Notes: generated from the letters alone by a model not told the origin. A stretch of DNA of 64,000 bases from Melioribacter sp. (GCA_023250955.1 JAHEZQ010000016.1:1-64000); one strand, 5' to 3'; counted from the first letter of the stretch, positions 35,162 through 44,682 are shown. Program-made: numbers and translations.

Positions 35162-36558
35162 CAGTTAACCTTTCCCAAGAATGAAGTTTGAATAACATCT
35201 AAAATTTTTCCGTTGGATCTAACGGCAATCTTTAACGGAGTTTTTAAAAATTTAATTTCTGATTTGGGCAGTATTACAAAAAATTTTGCTTCAGTTACTC
35301 CCTGCGGTTCAACAGTTAAATCTTTACCAATCAGTTTTATTTCCGCAGATGGAATATTTTCAATCTCAAGATTTGCCGGTAAAATATTGAATGATTTGTT
35401 CACAATTTTGACATCATAAATATTGCTGATCTTTCCATCCGGCTGTTCTTGAAATAACATCCCCGGTGATCTAAGAATACTCAATTCAACCTCAGAACGA
35501 CTGATCAATAAAAATAAAATTAGAATCGTTAAAACAAAAAGAACTACAGTATAACCAATAGCGCGAGGAGTAAATGTTTTTTGCCTTCCTGTTTCAATTC
35601 CATTCTTTGATGCATAACGGATTAACCCTTTTGGGCGCTGGACTTTTACCATCACATCGTTACATGCATCAATACATGCGGTACAGTTAACACACTCAAG
35701 CTGAGTACCGTTTCTTATATCAATTCCCGTAGGGCAGACATCAATGCAAAGACCGCAATCAATGCAATCGCCTAAATTATTAACAGCATCTTTTTTTATT
35801 TTTCCTCTAGGCTCACCGCGTTTATAATCGTAATGAATTACAATTGAATTTTGATCGAGCATTACACCCTGCAGTCTTCCATAAGGGCAAACTAAAGTGC
35901 AGGCTTGTTCTCTGAAGTAAGCAAAAACAAAATAAAATAATCCGGAAAAAATCATTACTGCTAGAAAAGTTGTAAAGTGTTCTGATGGTGAATGATTGAT
36001 GTATTGATATAATCTATCAACACCAATAATGTATGAGAGGAATGTATTTGCGACAAAAAAGGAAATTATAAAAAATATTATCTGTTTGGTTGTTTTCTTA
36101 AAGAATTTTTGTGTCGTCCATGGAGAAATTTTTAGCGCACGTTGTTTATTGGCGTCGCCTTCTATTAGGTATTCTATTTTTCTGAAGATCATTTCTAAAA
36201 AAACGGTTTGTGGACAAATCCACCCGCAGAATAATCTTCCGTAAACAACTGTGAATAAAAATATTGAAACGATAAAAGCGATCATAGTTAACGCAAACAA
36301 ATGAAGGTCGTGTGGCCCGAATGGTATTCCGAAAATTATAAAATGTCTTTCGAGCACGTTGAAGATAATAAATGGATGACCATTTATTTTTATGAATGGA
36401 GCGCCGAAAAGAAATGCAAGAAGGAAATAAGTTAATACACTGCGGGCAGTATTTAATTTACCTGATGGTTTTTTAGGATAGATCCATTTCCGTTTTCCTT
36501 CTTGTGTTACTGTTGTAAGTGAATCGCGGAATGATTCTTCTTGTGATGGTATATTCAT
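35161..36558 (-). CDS. ccoG: Cytochrome oxidase accessory protein CcoG (FixG/RdxA)
   Basis: The 465-residue membrane ferredoxin has about five hydrophobic helices, the polyferredoxin motif GWICPQTVFLEMIF, CTLVCPYGRLQG, and two [4Fe-4S] clusters in CIDCGLCIDVCPTGI and CVNCTACIDACND. A C-terminal extracytoplasmic domain (about residues 360-465) follows. CcoG is needed for copper supply to cbb3 oxidase and is thought to reduce Cu(II). It is encoded downstream of ccoP after a 79-base gap that holds two palindromic repeats, and is coupled to ccoH. Confidence 0.94.
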   Translation of the reverse strand: MNIPSQEESFRDSLTTVTQEGKRKWIYPKKPSGKLNTARSVLTYFLLAFLFGAPFIKINGHPFIIFNVLERHFIIFGIPFGPHDLHLFALTMIAFIVSIFLFTVVYGRLFCGWICPQTVFLEMIFRKIEYLIEGDANKQRALKISPWTTQKFFKKTTKQIIFFIISFFVANTFLSYIIGVDRLYQYINHSPSEHFTTFLAVMIFSGLFYFVFAYFREQACTLVCPYGRLQGVMLDQNSIVIHYDYKRGEPRGKIKKDAVNNLGDCIDCGLCIDVCPTGIDIRNGTQLECVNCTACIDACNDVMVKVQRPKGLIRYASKNGIETGRQKTFTPRAIGYTVVLFVLTILILFLLISRSEVELSILRSPGMLFQEQPDGKISNIYDVKIVNKSFNILPANLEIENIPSAEIKLIGKDLTVEPQGVTEAKFFVILPKSEIKFLKTPLKIAVRSNGKILDVIQTSFLGKVN

Positions 36559-36566
36559 TGTTTAAT

Positions 36567-36630
36567 GTAGAGACGCGATACATCGCGTCTCATATTTAGT
36601 TTGTAAAGACGCCATATATGACGTCTCTAC
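36567..36630. repeat. Two GTAGAGACG-type palindromic repeats between ccoP and ccoG
   Basis: The first has exact arms GAGACGCGAT (36570-36579) and ATCGCGTCTC (36582-36591). The second has GTAAAGACG (36603-36611) and CGTCTCTAC (36622-36630) with one mismatch. Both share the GTAGAGACG edge with the palindrome at 7342-7369 and so belong to one dispersed repeat family. Confidence 0.85.
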
Positions 36631-36637
36631 TTTAATA

Positions 36638-37486
36638 TTATTTCAAAATAGTTTTTGTATAATCTGTTTTTGGCTCTTCCCACTTTGTTCCCTGTGGTGC
36701 TTTTGGATTAGCGGGTTTTGTGCCATGTAATGAAATTACATAACTGGCAACCTGTTGCATTTTGTTCGGATCAAGTTGTGTCTGCCAGGTAATCATACCT
36801 TTTGCGGGAACACCATATTTAATTGTTTTAAATATATTTTTAATTCCATCACCGTTGATCCAGTAATCATCTGTTAAGTTCGGTCCAACAAGTCCTCCGC
36901 CATCTGCCGCATGGCAGGAGATACAATTTTTCTGAAAAATATTTTTCCCTTCAGAAATACCGGCAGCATCTGTTAAGAGAGTAACTGTTTCTTCATTTAG
37001 GAAGGTACCGGATTTAATTAAAATTTCTTTTTCAAAAGCTGCTTGTTGTATTTCCATTTTATATTCATTTGCTTGAATCTGTCCGTCTCCAAAAACATGG
37101 AAGACTAGCATGTAAATTATTCCCCAAACGATAGTTCCATAAAAAAGAAAATTAAACCACGGCGGAACTTTGTTATCAAGTTCATGTATTCCATCAAAAT
37201 CGTGATGGAAAAGAATATCTTTTTCTTTTTCGATTGGTGTTGAACTTGAGACCCAACTTAAAAATTTATGCAGTGGATCTAAAAAAGTTTTTCCCTTCAT
37301 ATCATTCTTTTCGGAGTATACAACAGCTAACCACAAAACGAATGCAATTACTAAAATTGTTATCACAAGCATGATCTGAACTACTGCATCTAAGTTATCG
37401 CCAGTTTGGGCTGCAAAAATCGGTTGACTTATGAAAGTAAAAAGAATAAGTAAGACTGAAAACCAAATTTTATTTTTCGTTTTCAT
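36638..37486 (-). CDS. ccoP: cbb3 oxidase subunit III, CcoP, with one c-type heme
   Basis: I start at ATG 37486, one base beyond the ccoQ stop codon; the frame itself runs on to 37561 but inside ccoQ. The 282-residue protein has a leader/first helix (about 1-25), a second helix (VVQIMLVITILVIAFVLWLAVV), the CcoP N-terminal domain with WFNFLFYGTIVWGIIYML and one cytochrome c domain with CISCH (heme) and a downstream GMITWQ methionine. Canonical proteobacterial CcoP has two CXXCH motifs; here only one is visible. Confidence 0.93.
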   Translation of the reverse strand: MKTKNKIWFSVLLILFTFISQPIFAAQTGDNLDAVVQIMLVITILVIAFVLWLAVVYSEKNDMKGKTFLDPLHKFLSWVSSSTPIEKEKDILFHHDFDGIHELDNKVPPWFNFLFYGTIVWGIIYMLVFHVFGDGQIQANEYKMEIQQAAFEKEILIKSGTFLNEETVTLLTDAAGISEGKNIFQKNCISCHAADGGGLVGPNLTDDYWINGDGIKNIFKTIKYGVPAKGMITWQTQLDPNKMQQVASYVISLHGTKPANPKAPQGTKWEEPKTDYTKTILK

Positions 37487-37487
37487 T

Positions 37488-37670
37488 TTATTTCTCGGAA
37501 TTATTTTTAAAATTTGAATCGAGCGGAAGATTTTCCATTCGTGTAAGATATTTTTTATCAAGTCTTATTACCCAAATTATTGTAGCAACAAATAAGACAG
37601 AAAAAACTATCAATGAAATTATTGGATAGATAGCAATTCCATCTATTCTGCTAATGTGTTCTGAAAGCAT
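37488..37670 (-). CDS. ccoQ: CcoQ/FixQ-like small subunit
   Basis: This 60-residue single-helix protein (IYPIISLIVFSVLFVATIIWVIRL) lies between ccoNO and ccoP, the standard place of ccoQ. Length and topology match; sequence similarity is hard to see because the family is very variable. Its stop is separated by one base from the ccoP start. Confidence 0.85.
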   Translation of the reverse strand: MLSEHISRIDGIAIYPIISLIVFSVLFVATIIWVIRLDKKYLTRMENLPLDSNFKNNSEK

Positions 37671-37679
37671 ATTTATCCT

Positions 37680-39806
37680 CTACTTAATAGTTGCTTGATT
37701 TACTTTTATATCCGTACCTAACCGTTGTAAGTACGCAATAAGAGCAATAATATCTTTATCAGGCTCTGCGGGAATTCCATTCTTAATTAAATCTTGAGTA
37801 ATAACATCCGCTTGTTTTTGAAGATCTTGATTAGCAAAATTTTCATAACCGATTTCATAAGGAACACCAAGCGATCTCATTGCATTAATTTTTGCAGGAG
37901 TTGTTGTAATATCCAAAGTCTGTGTTAAGAGCCAAGGAAAACGCGGCATGATTGAACCGGGCGACATTTGTCTAGGATCTTCCATATGTAAGTAGTGCCA
38001 AACGTTAGGATATTTATTTCCTTCCCTTGCTAAATCCGGTCCGGTTCTTTTTGATCCCCATAAAAACGGATGATCGTAAACATATTCACCTGCTTTTGAA
38101 TATTCACCGTAGCGTTCCGTTTCAGATCTGAACGGACGAACTAATTGCGAATGGCAAGAAACACATCCTTCCCGGATATAAATATCACGTCCTTGCAATT
38201 CGAGAGGCGAGTAAGGTTTTACTGCCGCAATAGTTGGAATATTAGATTTAATTAAAAATGTCGGAACTAATTCAACTAATCCCCCAATCAAAACAACAAC
38301 AAGAGCGAGAAGAGCAAATTTAACAGGTCTCTTTTCCAACCAGCGATGAATCATCCCGCGTTTTAATTTATCAGCATCTTTTTCATATGGAGCTGCTTCA
38401 GCTTCTTCATTTTTTATGAACTTGCCCGCCTTAGCCGTTTTAATCAAATTATAAACAAGCATAAACATTCCTGCAAAATATAGAAGTCCGCCAAATGAAC
38501 GGATGATGTACATTGGTATAATTTGAAGAGTAGTTTCTAAAAAATTTGGATATTGTAAAACACCAAGCGGAGTAAATTGCTTCCACATTAATGATTGAGC
38601 AATTCCTGCCCAATACATTGGTACTGCATAAAAAACTATTCCAAGAGTAGAAATCCAAAAATGAGAGTTTGCCAGTTTTTTAGAATACAATTCTGTACCC
38701 CACATTTTTGGAACCATCCAATAAAGAATTCCGAACGAAAGCATTCCATTCCATCCAAGAGCCCCAATGTGAACGTGTGCAATCGTCCAATCTGTGAAGT
38801 GAGAAATTGCATTTACACTTTTAAGAGAAAGCATTGGTCCTTCAAAAGTTGCCATACCATAAGCAGTAACAGCGACAACCATAAATTTTAGAATCGGGTT
38901 ATCACGAACACGATCCCATGCCCCGCGCAATGTTAATAAACCATTCAACATACCGCCCCAAGAAGGAGCGATTAGCATAATTGAAAAAACTGTTCCTAAC
39001 GATTGTGCCCAATCAGGTAAAGCTGAATAAAGAAGATGATGGGGGCCAGCCCATATGTATAAAAAGATCAAAGCCCAGAAATGAAGGATTGATAACCTAT
39101 AAGAATAAACAGGACGATTTGCAGCTTTAGGTAAGAAGTAATACATCAAACCTAAGTAAGGAGTAGTTAAAAAGAATGCAACTGCGTTATGCCCGTACCA
39201 CCATTGAACCAAAGCATCTTGAACACCTGCGTACACAGAATAACTTTTAAATAAACTCACAGGAAATTCTATGGAATTAACAACATGAAGAACAGTAATC
39301 GTTACAAATGTTGCGATGTAAAACCAGACCGCAACATAAATATGTTTTTCGCGGCGTTTAAGAATTGTACCAAACATATTTGCGCCGAATGAAAGCCACA
39401 CAACCGCAATCATCAAATCTATCGGCCATTCTAGTTCTGCGTATTCTTTGCTTGTAGTAATACCAAGCGGCAAAGTGATAGCTGCTGCAAGAATAATTAA
39501 CTGCCATCCCCAAAAATGGAATTGGCTTAGTCTATCATTCCACATTCTTGTTTTACAAACTCTCTGTAATGAATAATAAACACCGGCAAAAATTATATTG
39601 CCAACGAAAGCAAAAATTACAGCGTTTGTATGCAGAGGTCTAATTCTTCCAAACGTGAGATATTGTATTCCAAAATTTAATTCAGGAACATAAAGTTGAA
39701 CTGCAATAATTAAACCGACAAGCATTCCAACAATCGCAAATACAACAGAAGCGATCATAAATTGCTTTACAATCTGATTATCGTAGTTGAATTTCTCAAC
39801 CTGCAT
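37680..39806 (-). CDS. ccoNO: cbb3 oxidase fused subunits I and II (CcoN-CcoO)
   Basis: The 708-residue protein joins the catalytic subunit CcoN (about residues 1-470) to the CcoO monoheme cytochrome c (about 500-708). CcoN shows the expected heme-copper ligands: RPLHTNAV, WWYGHNAVAFF, GPHHLLYS and AHVHIGALGWN, spread over 12 helices. CcoO shows an anchor helix (LVVVLIGGLVELVPTFL), the heme motif GCVSCHSQ, and MPRFPWLL with the axial methionine. The enzyme reduces oxygen to water with high affinity and moves protons. Fused CcoNO is common in Bacteroidota and relatives. Confidence 0.95.
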   Translation of the reverse strand: MQVEKFNYDNQIVKQFMIASVVFAIVGMLVGLIIAVQLYVPELNFGIQYLTFGRIRPLHTNAVIFAFVGNIIFAGVYYSLQRVCKTRMWNDRLSQFHFWGWQLIILAAAITLPLGITTSKEYAELEWPIDLMIAVVWLSFGANMFGTILKRREKHIYVAVWFYIATFVTITVLHVVNSIEFPVSLFKSYSVYAGVQDALVQWWYGHNAVAFFLTTPYLGLMYYFLPKAANRPVYSYRLSILHFWALIFLYIWAGPHHLLYSALPDWAQSLGTVFSIMLIAPSWGGMLNGLLTLRGAWDRVRDNPILKFMVVAVTAYGMATFEGPMLSLKSVNAISHFTDWTIAHVHIGALGWNGMLSFGILYWMVPKMWGTELYSKKLANSHFWISTLGIVFYAVPMYWAGIAQSLMWKQFTPLGVLQYPNFLETTLQIIPMYIIRSFGGLLYFAGMFMLVYNLIKTAKAGKFIKNEEAEAAPYEKDADKLKRGMIHRWLEKRPVKFALLALVVVLIGGLVELVPTFLIKSNIPTIAAVKPYSPLELQGRDIYIREGCVSCHSQLVRPFRSETERYGEYSKAGEYVYDHPFLWGSKRTGPDLAREGNKYPNVWHYLHMEDPRQMSPGSIMPRFPWLLTQTLDITTTPAKINAMRSLGVPYEIGYENFANQDLQKQADVITQDLIKNGIPAEPDKDIIALIAYLQRLGTDIKVNQATIK

Positions 39807-39861
39807 TAGTTACTCCTGTATTTGTGTATAAACTTTTAACGTAATTATTAAGAAATCAGAA

Positions 39862-40050
39862 TTATTCTTTACTGCTGATTTCTGATTTCTTATTTCTGTC
39901 TTCTGCTTTCTTTTCCTCATCAAATAAAATTCTAACTGATGGAGTGTACTTATCATCATACTGTCCGTTCTTAACTGCCCAGAGATATGCAATTAAAAAT
40001 CCGGTTGCTACTAATAAACTTGCGCCGATCAACACAACAATTACAGACAT
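39862..40050 (-). CDS. ccoS: CcoS oxidase maturation protein
   Basis: The 62-residue protein opens with the CcoS helix VIVVLIGASLLVATGFLIAYLW followed by KNGQYDD, the family's conserved segment. CcoS is needed for heme and copper insertion in cbb3 oxidase. The last 15 residues (polar, KSEISSKE end) are encoded by a degenerate TTTCTG/TCTTCTG-type low-complexity stretch. It overlaps the ccoI stop by one base. Confidence 0.88.
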   Translation of the reverse strand: MSVIVVLIGASLLVATGFLIAYLWAVKNGQYDDKYTPSVRILFDEEKKAEDRNKKSEISSKE

Positions 40051-42476
40051 TAAATTAACCCTCGACGCTTTGCCAGAACATTAGTTGTAACAGTTGTGAA
40101 AACTACCGCTGTGATGGAACTTACAGGCATAAGTATCGCCGCAATAAGTGGTGAAAGCATACCAGTAAATGCGAATCCTAAACCAATTAAATTATAAATC
40201 AAAGATAATACAAAACTTGAAAAAATAATTTTCATACTTGAATTAGAAAACTTGATAAAATCTTTTAGACGATAAAAAGATTTTGAATCCATGATTCCGT
40301 CGCATGCCGGTGAAAAATTATTTGTATTATCTGAAACAGATATACCAACATCGCTTTGTTTTAGAGCGCCAGCATCATTAAGTCCGTCACCAATCATTAA
40401 TACTTTTTTCCCGTTTTCCTGAAGCTGTAAAATATAATTTAACTTGTCCTGTGGTGATTGCCTGAAATGTAATTCATTATCAGTTCCGAAAAAATTTCTC
40501 AACTTTTCTTTTTCACCTTCGTTATCTCCAGAAAGGAGAGCAAGTTCATAATTATGTTCAAGTTCTGAAATCGTTTCTCTCAGACCATTCCGGTATCTAT
40601 TTGTAATATTGAAATAACCTTTTACTATACCATTTATAGAAAGAAAAACTTTTGTTGAAAAATCGTCTTCTTCTTGTTCTTGATTTTCATTTATGAAAAA
40701 TTTTGAACCTAGTTTTATCTCGTTACCATTAATTACCGCATAAATACCTTTACTGGGTTGTTCATCATACACATCAATGATTTTTATAATCTTAGAATCA
40801 ATCGAATCAAAGATTGCTGTGCTTAACGGATGAGTTGAATTTCTAACAGCAGATTTAATGAATGCTTTTTCGTTATCGTTTAATTTCTCCCCTATAAACT
40901 CAACACTTGATGCATTGTTTTCTGTGATTGTTCCAGTCTTATCAAAAACAATTGAGTTAACTGCAGCAAGTTTTTCTATGATAAAAGTATTTTTCAAATA
41001 AAATTTATTCTTACCAAAAATTCGTAAAGTATTACCGAGCGCAAACGGCGTGGAAAGAGCAAGAGCGCAAGGACAAGCAACTATCAATACGGCAGTAAAA
41101 GCGTTGAAAGCAATCGTAGAGTTAGTATGCCAGATCAATGCTGCAATTACAGCGAGAGCTAATATGGTTATAGTAAAATATTTACTGACTGTATTCGCAA
41201 AGGATATTATTCTTGATTCTTGTTCTTGATCCTTTCTAAATGCTTTGTTATTCCAAAGCTGTGTTAAATAACTTTGCGATACATCTTTAATTGTTTCCAC
41301 TTCAATTGCACTGCCGATCTGTTTTCCTCCTGCGTAAACTATTTCTCCATTTACTCTATTTATAGGAATAGCTTCACCGGTTACAAATCCGTAATCTATA
41401 CTTGCATTTCCCTTAATAAGAATTGAATCTGAAGGAATTAATTCATTATTGCGAATGATTAATCTGTCGCCGATCTGTAATTTTTCTACCGGTATTGTTG
41501 TTTCGATTTTATTTTTTTGAATTGTAACGGCAATAGGAAAATATGATTTGTAATTACGCTCAAAGTTGAGGGTTTCATAAGTTTTATTCTGAAATAATTT
41601 TCCAATGAGAAGAAAAAAAACTAATCCTGAAAGTGAATCAAGATATCCAGCACCATTCATAAAAACTATTTCAACAATACTCCGCACGAAAAGAACTGCG
41701 ATACCTAACGCAAGGGGAACATCTATATTGATAAATTTCTTTCTTAATCCTTTCCAAGCAGAGATGAAATAACTATTTGCACTGTAAAAGAAAACCGGCA
41801 GAGAAAGAATAATGTTCAAGTATGCAAAAATTCTTTTCAGTTCCTCATGCCCGGCAACATCTATTGATAAATATTCCGGAAAGCTTAGCAGCATTATGTT
41901 TCCGAAACAAAAACCTGCAATACCTATCTTGTAATAAAGATTTCTATATTCGTTTTTATTTTTCTCTTCTTTACGATCATCAAGATTTAACTGTGGTTCG
42001 TAACCGATTGAATCAAGAAGCTCAACTATATCTTTGAGAGAGGTTTTTTCTTCCTGGTATGAAATAAATATTTTCTTCTGAAGAAAATTTACTTTAGATG
42101 AAATAATTCCTGGATTAAGTTTATATAGATTTTCTAGAATCCAAATGCATGAACTGCAATGCATCTGTGGAATATCAAATGTTAGCTGGGTTCTTTTACC
42201 GTTGGAGAAGTCAATTAGTTTAAGTTTTAAATCGTTGTCGTTAAGGAAATCGTAATTACGTTTAATGTGATGTTTTCTTGTTATACCGGGGCTCTGATCA
42301 ATTGAATAATAATTGCAGAGATTACTATTATTCAGAATTTCATAAACTGTTTTGCATCCGTTACAGCAAAATATTTTTTCGTCAATGTGAATAATTTCAT
42401 CTGGGCATTCATCGCCGCAATGAAAGCAAATTAACTTTGTATCAGTTTTCCTTTCTGAAATTTCTAACTGTTTCAA
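40050..42476 (-). CDS. ccoI: Copper-translocating P-type ATPase for cbb3 assembly (CcoI/FixI)
   Basis: The 808-residue P1B-type ATPase opens with a cysteine-rich N-terminal domain (CFHCGDEC, CCNGC, about residues 18-40) and a heavy-metal domain whose metal site reads MHCSSC (about 98). Membrane helices follow, with the CPCALALSTP metal channel motif (about 470), the DKTGT phosphorylation site (about 508), and the hinge GDGLNDAGAL (about 695). CcoI moves copper needed by the oxidase, probably for Cu(B). It is the first gene of the minus-strand operon. Confidence 0.93.
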   Translation of the reverse strand: MKQLEISERKTDTKLICFHCGDECPDEIIHIDEKIFCCNGCKTVYEILNNSNLCNYYSIDQSPGITRKHHIKRNYDFLNDNDLKLKLIDFSNGKRTQLTFDIPQMHCSSCIWILENLYKLNPGIISSKVNFLQKKIFISYQEEKTSLKDIVELLDSIGYEPQLNLDDRKEEKNKNEYRNLYYKIGIAGFCFGNIMLLSFPEYLSIDVAGHEELKRIFAYLNIILSLPVFFYSANSYFISAWKGLRKKFINIDVPLALGIAVLFVRSIVEIVFMNGAGYLDSLSGLVFFLLIGKLFQNKTYETLNFERNYKSYFPIAVTIQKNKIETTIPVEKLQIGDRLIIRNNELIPSDSILIKGNASIDYGFVTGEAIPINRVNGEIVYAGGKQIGSAIEVETIKDVSQSYLTQLWNNKAFRKDQEQESRIISFANTVSKYFTITILALAVIAALIWHTNSTIAFNAFTAVLIVACPCALALSTPFALGNTLRIFGKNKFYLKNTFIIEKLAAVNSIVFDKTGTITENNASSVEFIGEKLNDNEKAFIKSAVRNSTHPLSTAIFDSIDSKIIKIIDVYDEQPSKGIYAVINGNEIKLGSKFFINENQEQEEDDFSTKVFLSINGIVKGYFNITNRYRNGLRETISELEHNYELALLSGDNEGEKEKLRNFFGTDNELHFRQSPQDKLNYILQLQENGKKVLMIGDGLNDAGALKQSDVGISVSDNTNNFSPACDGIMDSKSFYRLKDFIKFSNSSMKIIFSSFVLSLIYNLIGLGFAFTGMLSPLIAAILMPVSSITAVVFTTVTTNVLAKRRGLI

Positions 42477-42601
42477 TCTTTAATCAAAAAATTATTTTAA
42501 TAGATGAGAACTTCTATCACAAATTAAAAAAATATAGATAGTTTATCGAATTAAATTTCTGCTCAATTTATGTTAACTTTGTAAAAAATAATTGAGGCAA
42601 T

Positions 42602-43375
42602 ATGGTATCGTTAAAAGGAAAAACTGTTTTTATCACTGGAGTTACCTCTGGTATTGGCAAATCATGTACTTATGCTTTTGCAAAGGAAGGTGCAAATCTT
42701 GTAATAAGTGCCAGAAGAATAAATCTTGTTAACGAAATTGCCGATGATATCAGCAAGAAATACGGTGTAAATGTTCATCCGATAAAATTAGATGTAAGCA
42801 AACGTGATGAGGTGAATAAAGCGGTTGATTCTCTTCCAGCCGAGTTTAAGAAAATAGATTTACTTATCAACAACGCAGGACTTGGGCGCGGATTGAATAA
42901 ATTTTACGAAGACAATCCCGACGGTTGGGAAGAAATGATTGACACCAACGTTAAAGGATTGCTTTATGTTACGAATGCAATTCTTCCTCAAATGGTTGAA
43001 AGAAAAAGCGGACACATCATTAATATTGGTTCTATAGCGGGACGCGAAGCTTATCCAAAAGGTGCAGTTTACTGCGCGACAAAACATGCTGTTGATGCGA
43101 TAACACGATCTCTCAGAATGGATCTTGTTGATAAAAACATTCGTGTTAGTACGATTGATCCGGGATTGGTTGAAACCGGATTCAGCAAAGTAAGATTTTA
43201 TGGCGATGAAGAGAAAGCGAAGAATGCTTATAAAGGACTGAAACCGTTAACAGGCGAAGACATAGCAGAAGCTGTTGTATTTACAGCAACACGCTCAGAA
43301 CATTTTAATGTTGCACAGATGATTTTATTTCCAACTAATCAGGCATCAACAACAATATTTCATAGAGAAGATTAA
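42602..43375 (+). CDS. Short-chain dehydrogenase/reductase (YdfG-like)
   Basis: The 257-residue SDR has the cofactor motif TGVTSGIGKS (residues about 11-20), RRINL with an Arg favouring NADP, NNAG (about 91), Ser in NIGSIAG (about 141) and the catalytic YCATK (about 155). It resembles the serine/3-hydroxy acid dehydrogenase YdfG group. Substrate is not certain. It is divergent from ccoI and stands alone. Confidence 0.9.
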   Translation: MVSLKGKTVFITGVTSGIGKSCTYAFAKEGANLVISARRINLVNEIADDISKKYGVNVHPIKLDVSKRDEVNKAVDSLPAEFKKIDLLINNAGLGRGLNKFYEDNPDGWEEMIDTNVKGLLYVTNAILPQMVERKSGHIINIGSIAGREAYPKGAVYCATKHAVDAITRSLRMDLVDKNIRVSTIDPGLVETGFSKVRFYGDEEKAKNAYKGLKPLTGEDIAEAVVFTATRSEHFNVAQMILFPTNQASTTIFHRED

Positions 43376-43466
43376 TTTTTTTTCTAATATATAATTTGGA
43401 AAGACACATCGTACCCCGATTAACGAGCAAGTTTTTTGTTTTTTTCGTATATTTGAGTAGAAATTT

Positions 43467-43495
43467 TTGACAGCAATTATTCTTTCCAAAATACT
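43467..43495 (+). promoter_or_regulatory. Candidate promoter of the 79-residue protein gene
   Basis: TTGACA (43467-43472), a 17-base spacer and AATACT (43490-43495, 4 of 6 to TATAAT) end 32 bases before the ATG, with AGGAGGT in between. The match is good for a sigma-70 style site, but promoters in this group are often different. Confidence 0.35.
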
Positions 43496-43527
43496 CTTTC
43501 TTTGTACGGTAAACATAGGAGGTACTT

Positions 43528-43767
43528 ATGAGTGTACAACCTATAACCGATTCCAAAACCCAGTTACTGTGGATCAATCAACATAATAAGACTCAAACGA
43601 AACGTGATGAAACCATTATGAAGATCGAAGATGGAATTGCTTTTGTTACGGATTTTTCTTCGCCGGTTGATAGTAATCAAACGTCTCAATCTTCACCAAC
43701 AAATTCTGAAAAGCCTGTAAAGAAAAACAGGCGGCTGTCTTATACTTCTGAGAATTGGATAGGTTAA
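43528..43767 (+). CDS. Small protein of unknown function
   Basis: The 79-residue protein has a strong ribosome binding site (TAGGAGGTACTT before ATG) and a candidate promoter. The N-terminal half (LLWINQHNKTQTKRDETIMKI, split) is helix-like, and the second half is Ser/Thr/Asn/Pro-rich and probably disordered, ending RRLSYTSENWIG. I do not recognise it. The translation signals, not similarity, support it as a gene. Confidence 0.6.
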   Translation: MSVQPITDSKTQLLWINQHNKTQTKRDETIMKIEDGIAFVTDFSSPVDSNQTSQSSPTNSEKPVKKNRRLSYTSENWIG

Positions 43768-43897
43768 TTAACAAAATGAATTACGAATAACCTCTTTATT
43801 CATCTAATTAATTCCGAATAGGACGAAGGAAATACTTTTAAAATTTGTTAACAACAATTACTACCGCAAATTTCTTCATCAACACCAAATCTAAAAA

Positions 43898-44512
43898 CTA
43901 AACAAAGAACATGCTTAGATCACCAGCACCTTCTCTAATTATTTCCGGTTCTTCGCCGCTTAAATCAACTATGCTGGAAGGTTTTCCTTCTAAAGCACCT
44001 GCCGATAACATCAAATCTACTTGTGAATTAAATATTGCTTGAATCTCTAGTGGATCAAATAAAATTTCTCCTTTTCTAGTGGTGACACTCGTACTTACAA
44101 TTGGATTACCAAGTTCATTGGCAAGTGTTAATGCAATGTTGTTGTTTGGAATTCGAATACCGACAGTTCTTCGTTTTGTCCAAAGTTTTTTGGGAACTTC
44201 ATGCGCTGCGGGTAAAACAAAAGTGTAAGGTCCCGGTAAAAGTTTTTTCATTACACGGTAAGCATAATCCGATACTTTCGCATACTTGGCAATATTTTTC
44301 AAATTAGGACAAATAAAACTGAACAATTTTGTTCCGGCATCTTGTTTAATTGCATAAACTCTTTCAAGTGCTTCTTTATTGAAAATATCACAACCGATTC
44401 CGTAAACGGTATCGGTCGGGTAAATTATTACACCGCCGGTCTTCAATACTTCAACCGCTTTGTTTATAAATCTCATTTGCGGTGTAACTGGATGTAATTC
44501 ATAATATTCCAT
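43898..44512 (-). CDS. YrdC/Sua5/YciO-type protein (threonylcarbamoyl-AMP synthase fold)
   Basis: The 204-residue protein shows the family segment GGVIIYPTDTVYGIGCD (about residues 28-44), KQDAGTKLFSFICP, GPYTFVLPA and GIRIPNN, with STSVT near residue 142. TsaC/Sua5 enzymes make the threonylcarbamoyl-AMP used in tRNA t6A37 formation. The length and details such as KLFSFICPNL are closer to YciO than to TsaC, so its role in t6A is not certain. Confidence 0.85.
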   Translation of the reverse strand: MEYYELHPVTPQMRFINKAVEVLKTGGVIIYPTDTVYGIGCDIFNKEALERVYAIKQDAGTKLFSFICPNLKNIAKYAKVSDYAYRVMKKLLPGPYTFVLPAAHEVPKKLWTKRRTVGIRIPNNNIALTLANELGNPIVSTSVTTRKGEILFDPLEIQAIFNSQVDLMLSAGALEGKPSSIVDLSGEEPEIIREGAGDLSMFFV

Positions 44513-44682
44513 AATCGGCTCCTTCTTTAATTTTCTCTCTGCATAAATAATTTTATGTCGAATGATAAGAAGTTCTTTCTATGGTGAGTGATGATTCTTA
44601 CGCCCTAAAAGAATGAAGTTATCAGCAGATTGTCAACAGAAATTTGTAGGAAATTAGATTATCATTTTAGAAATTTGCTATT

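Noticed and set aside
38595..38891. 98-residue plus-strand frame in ccoNO
   Set aside because: Antisense to the heme-ligand part of CcoN.
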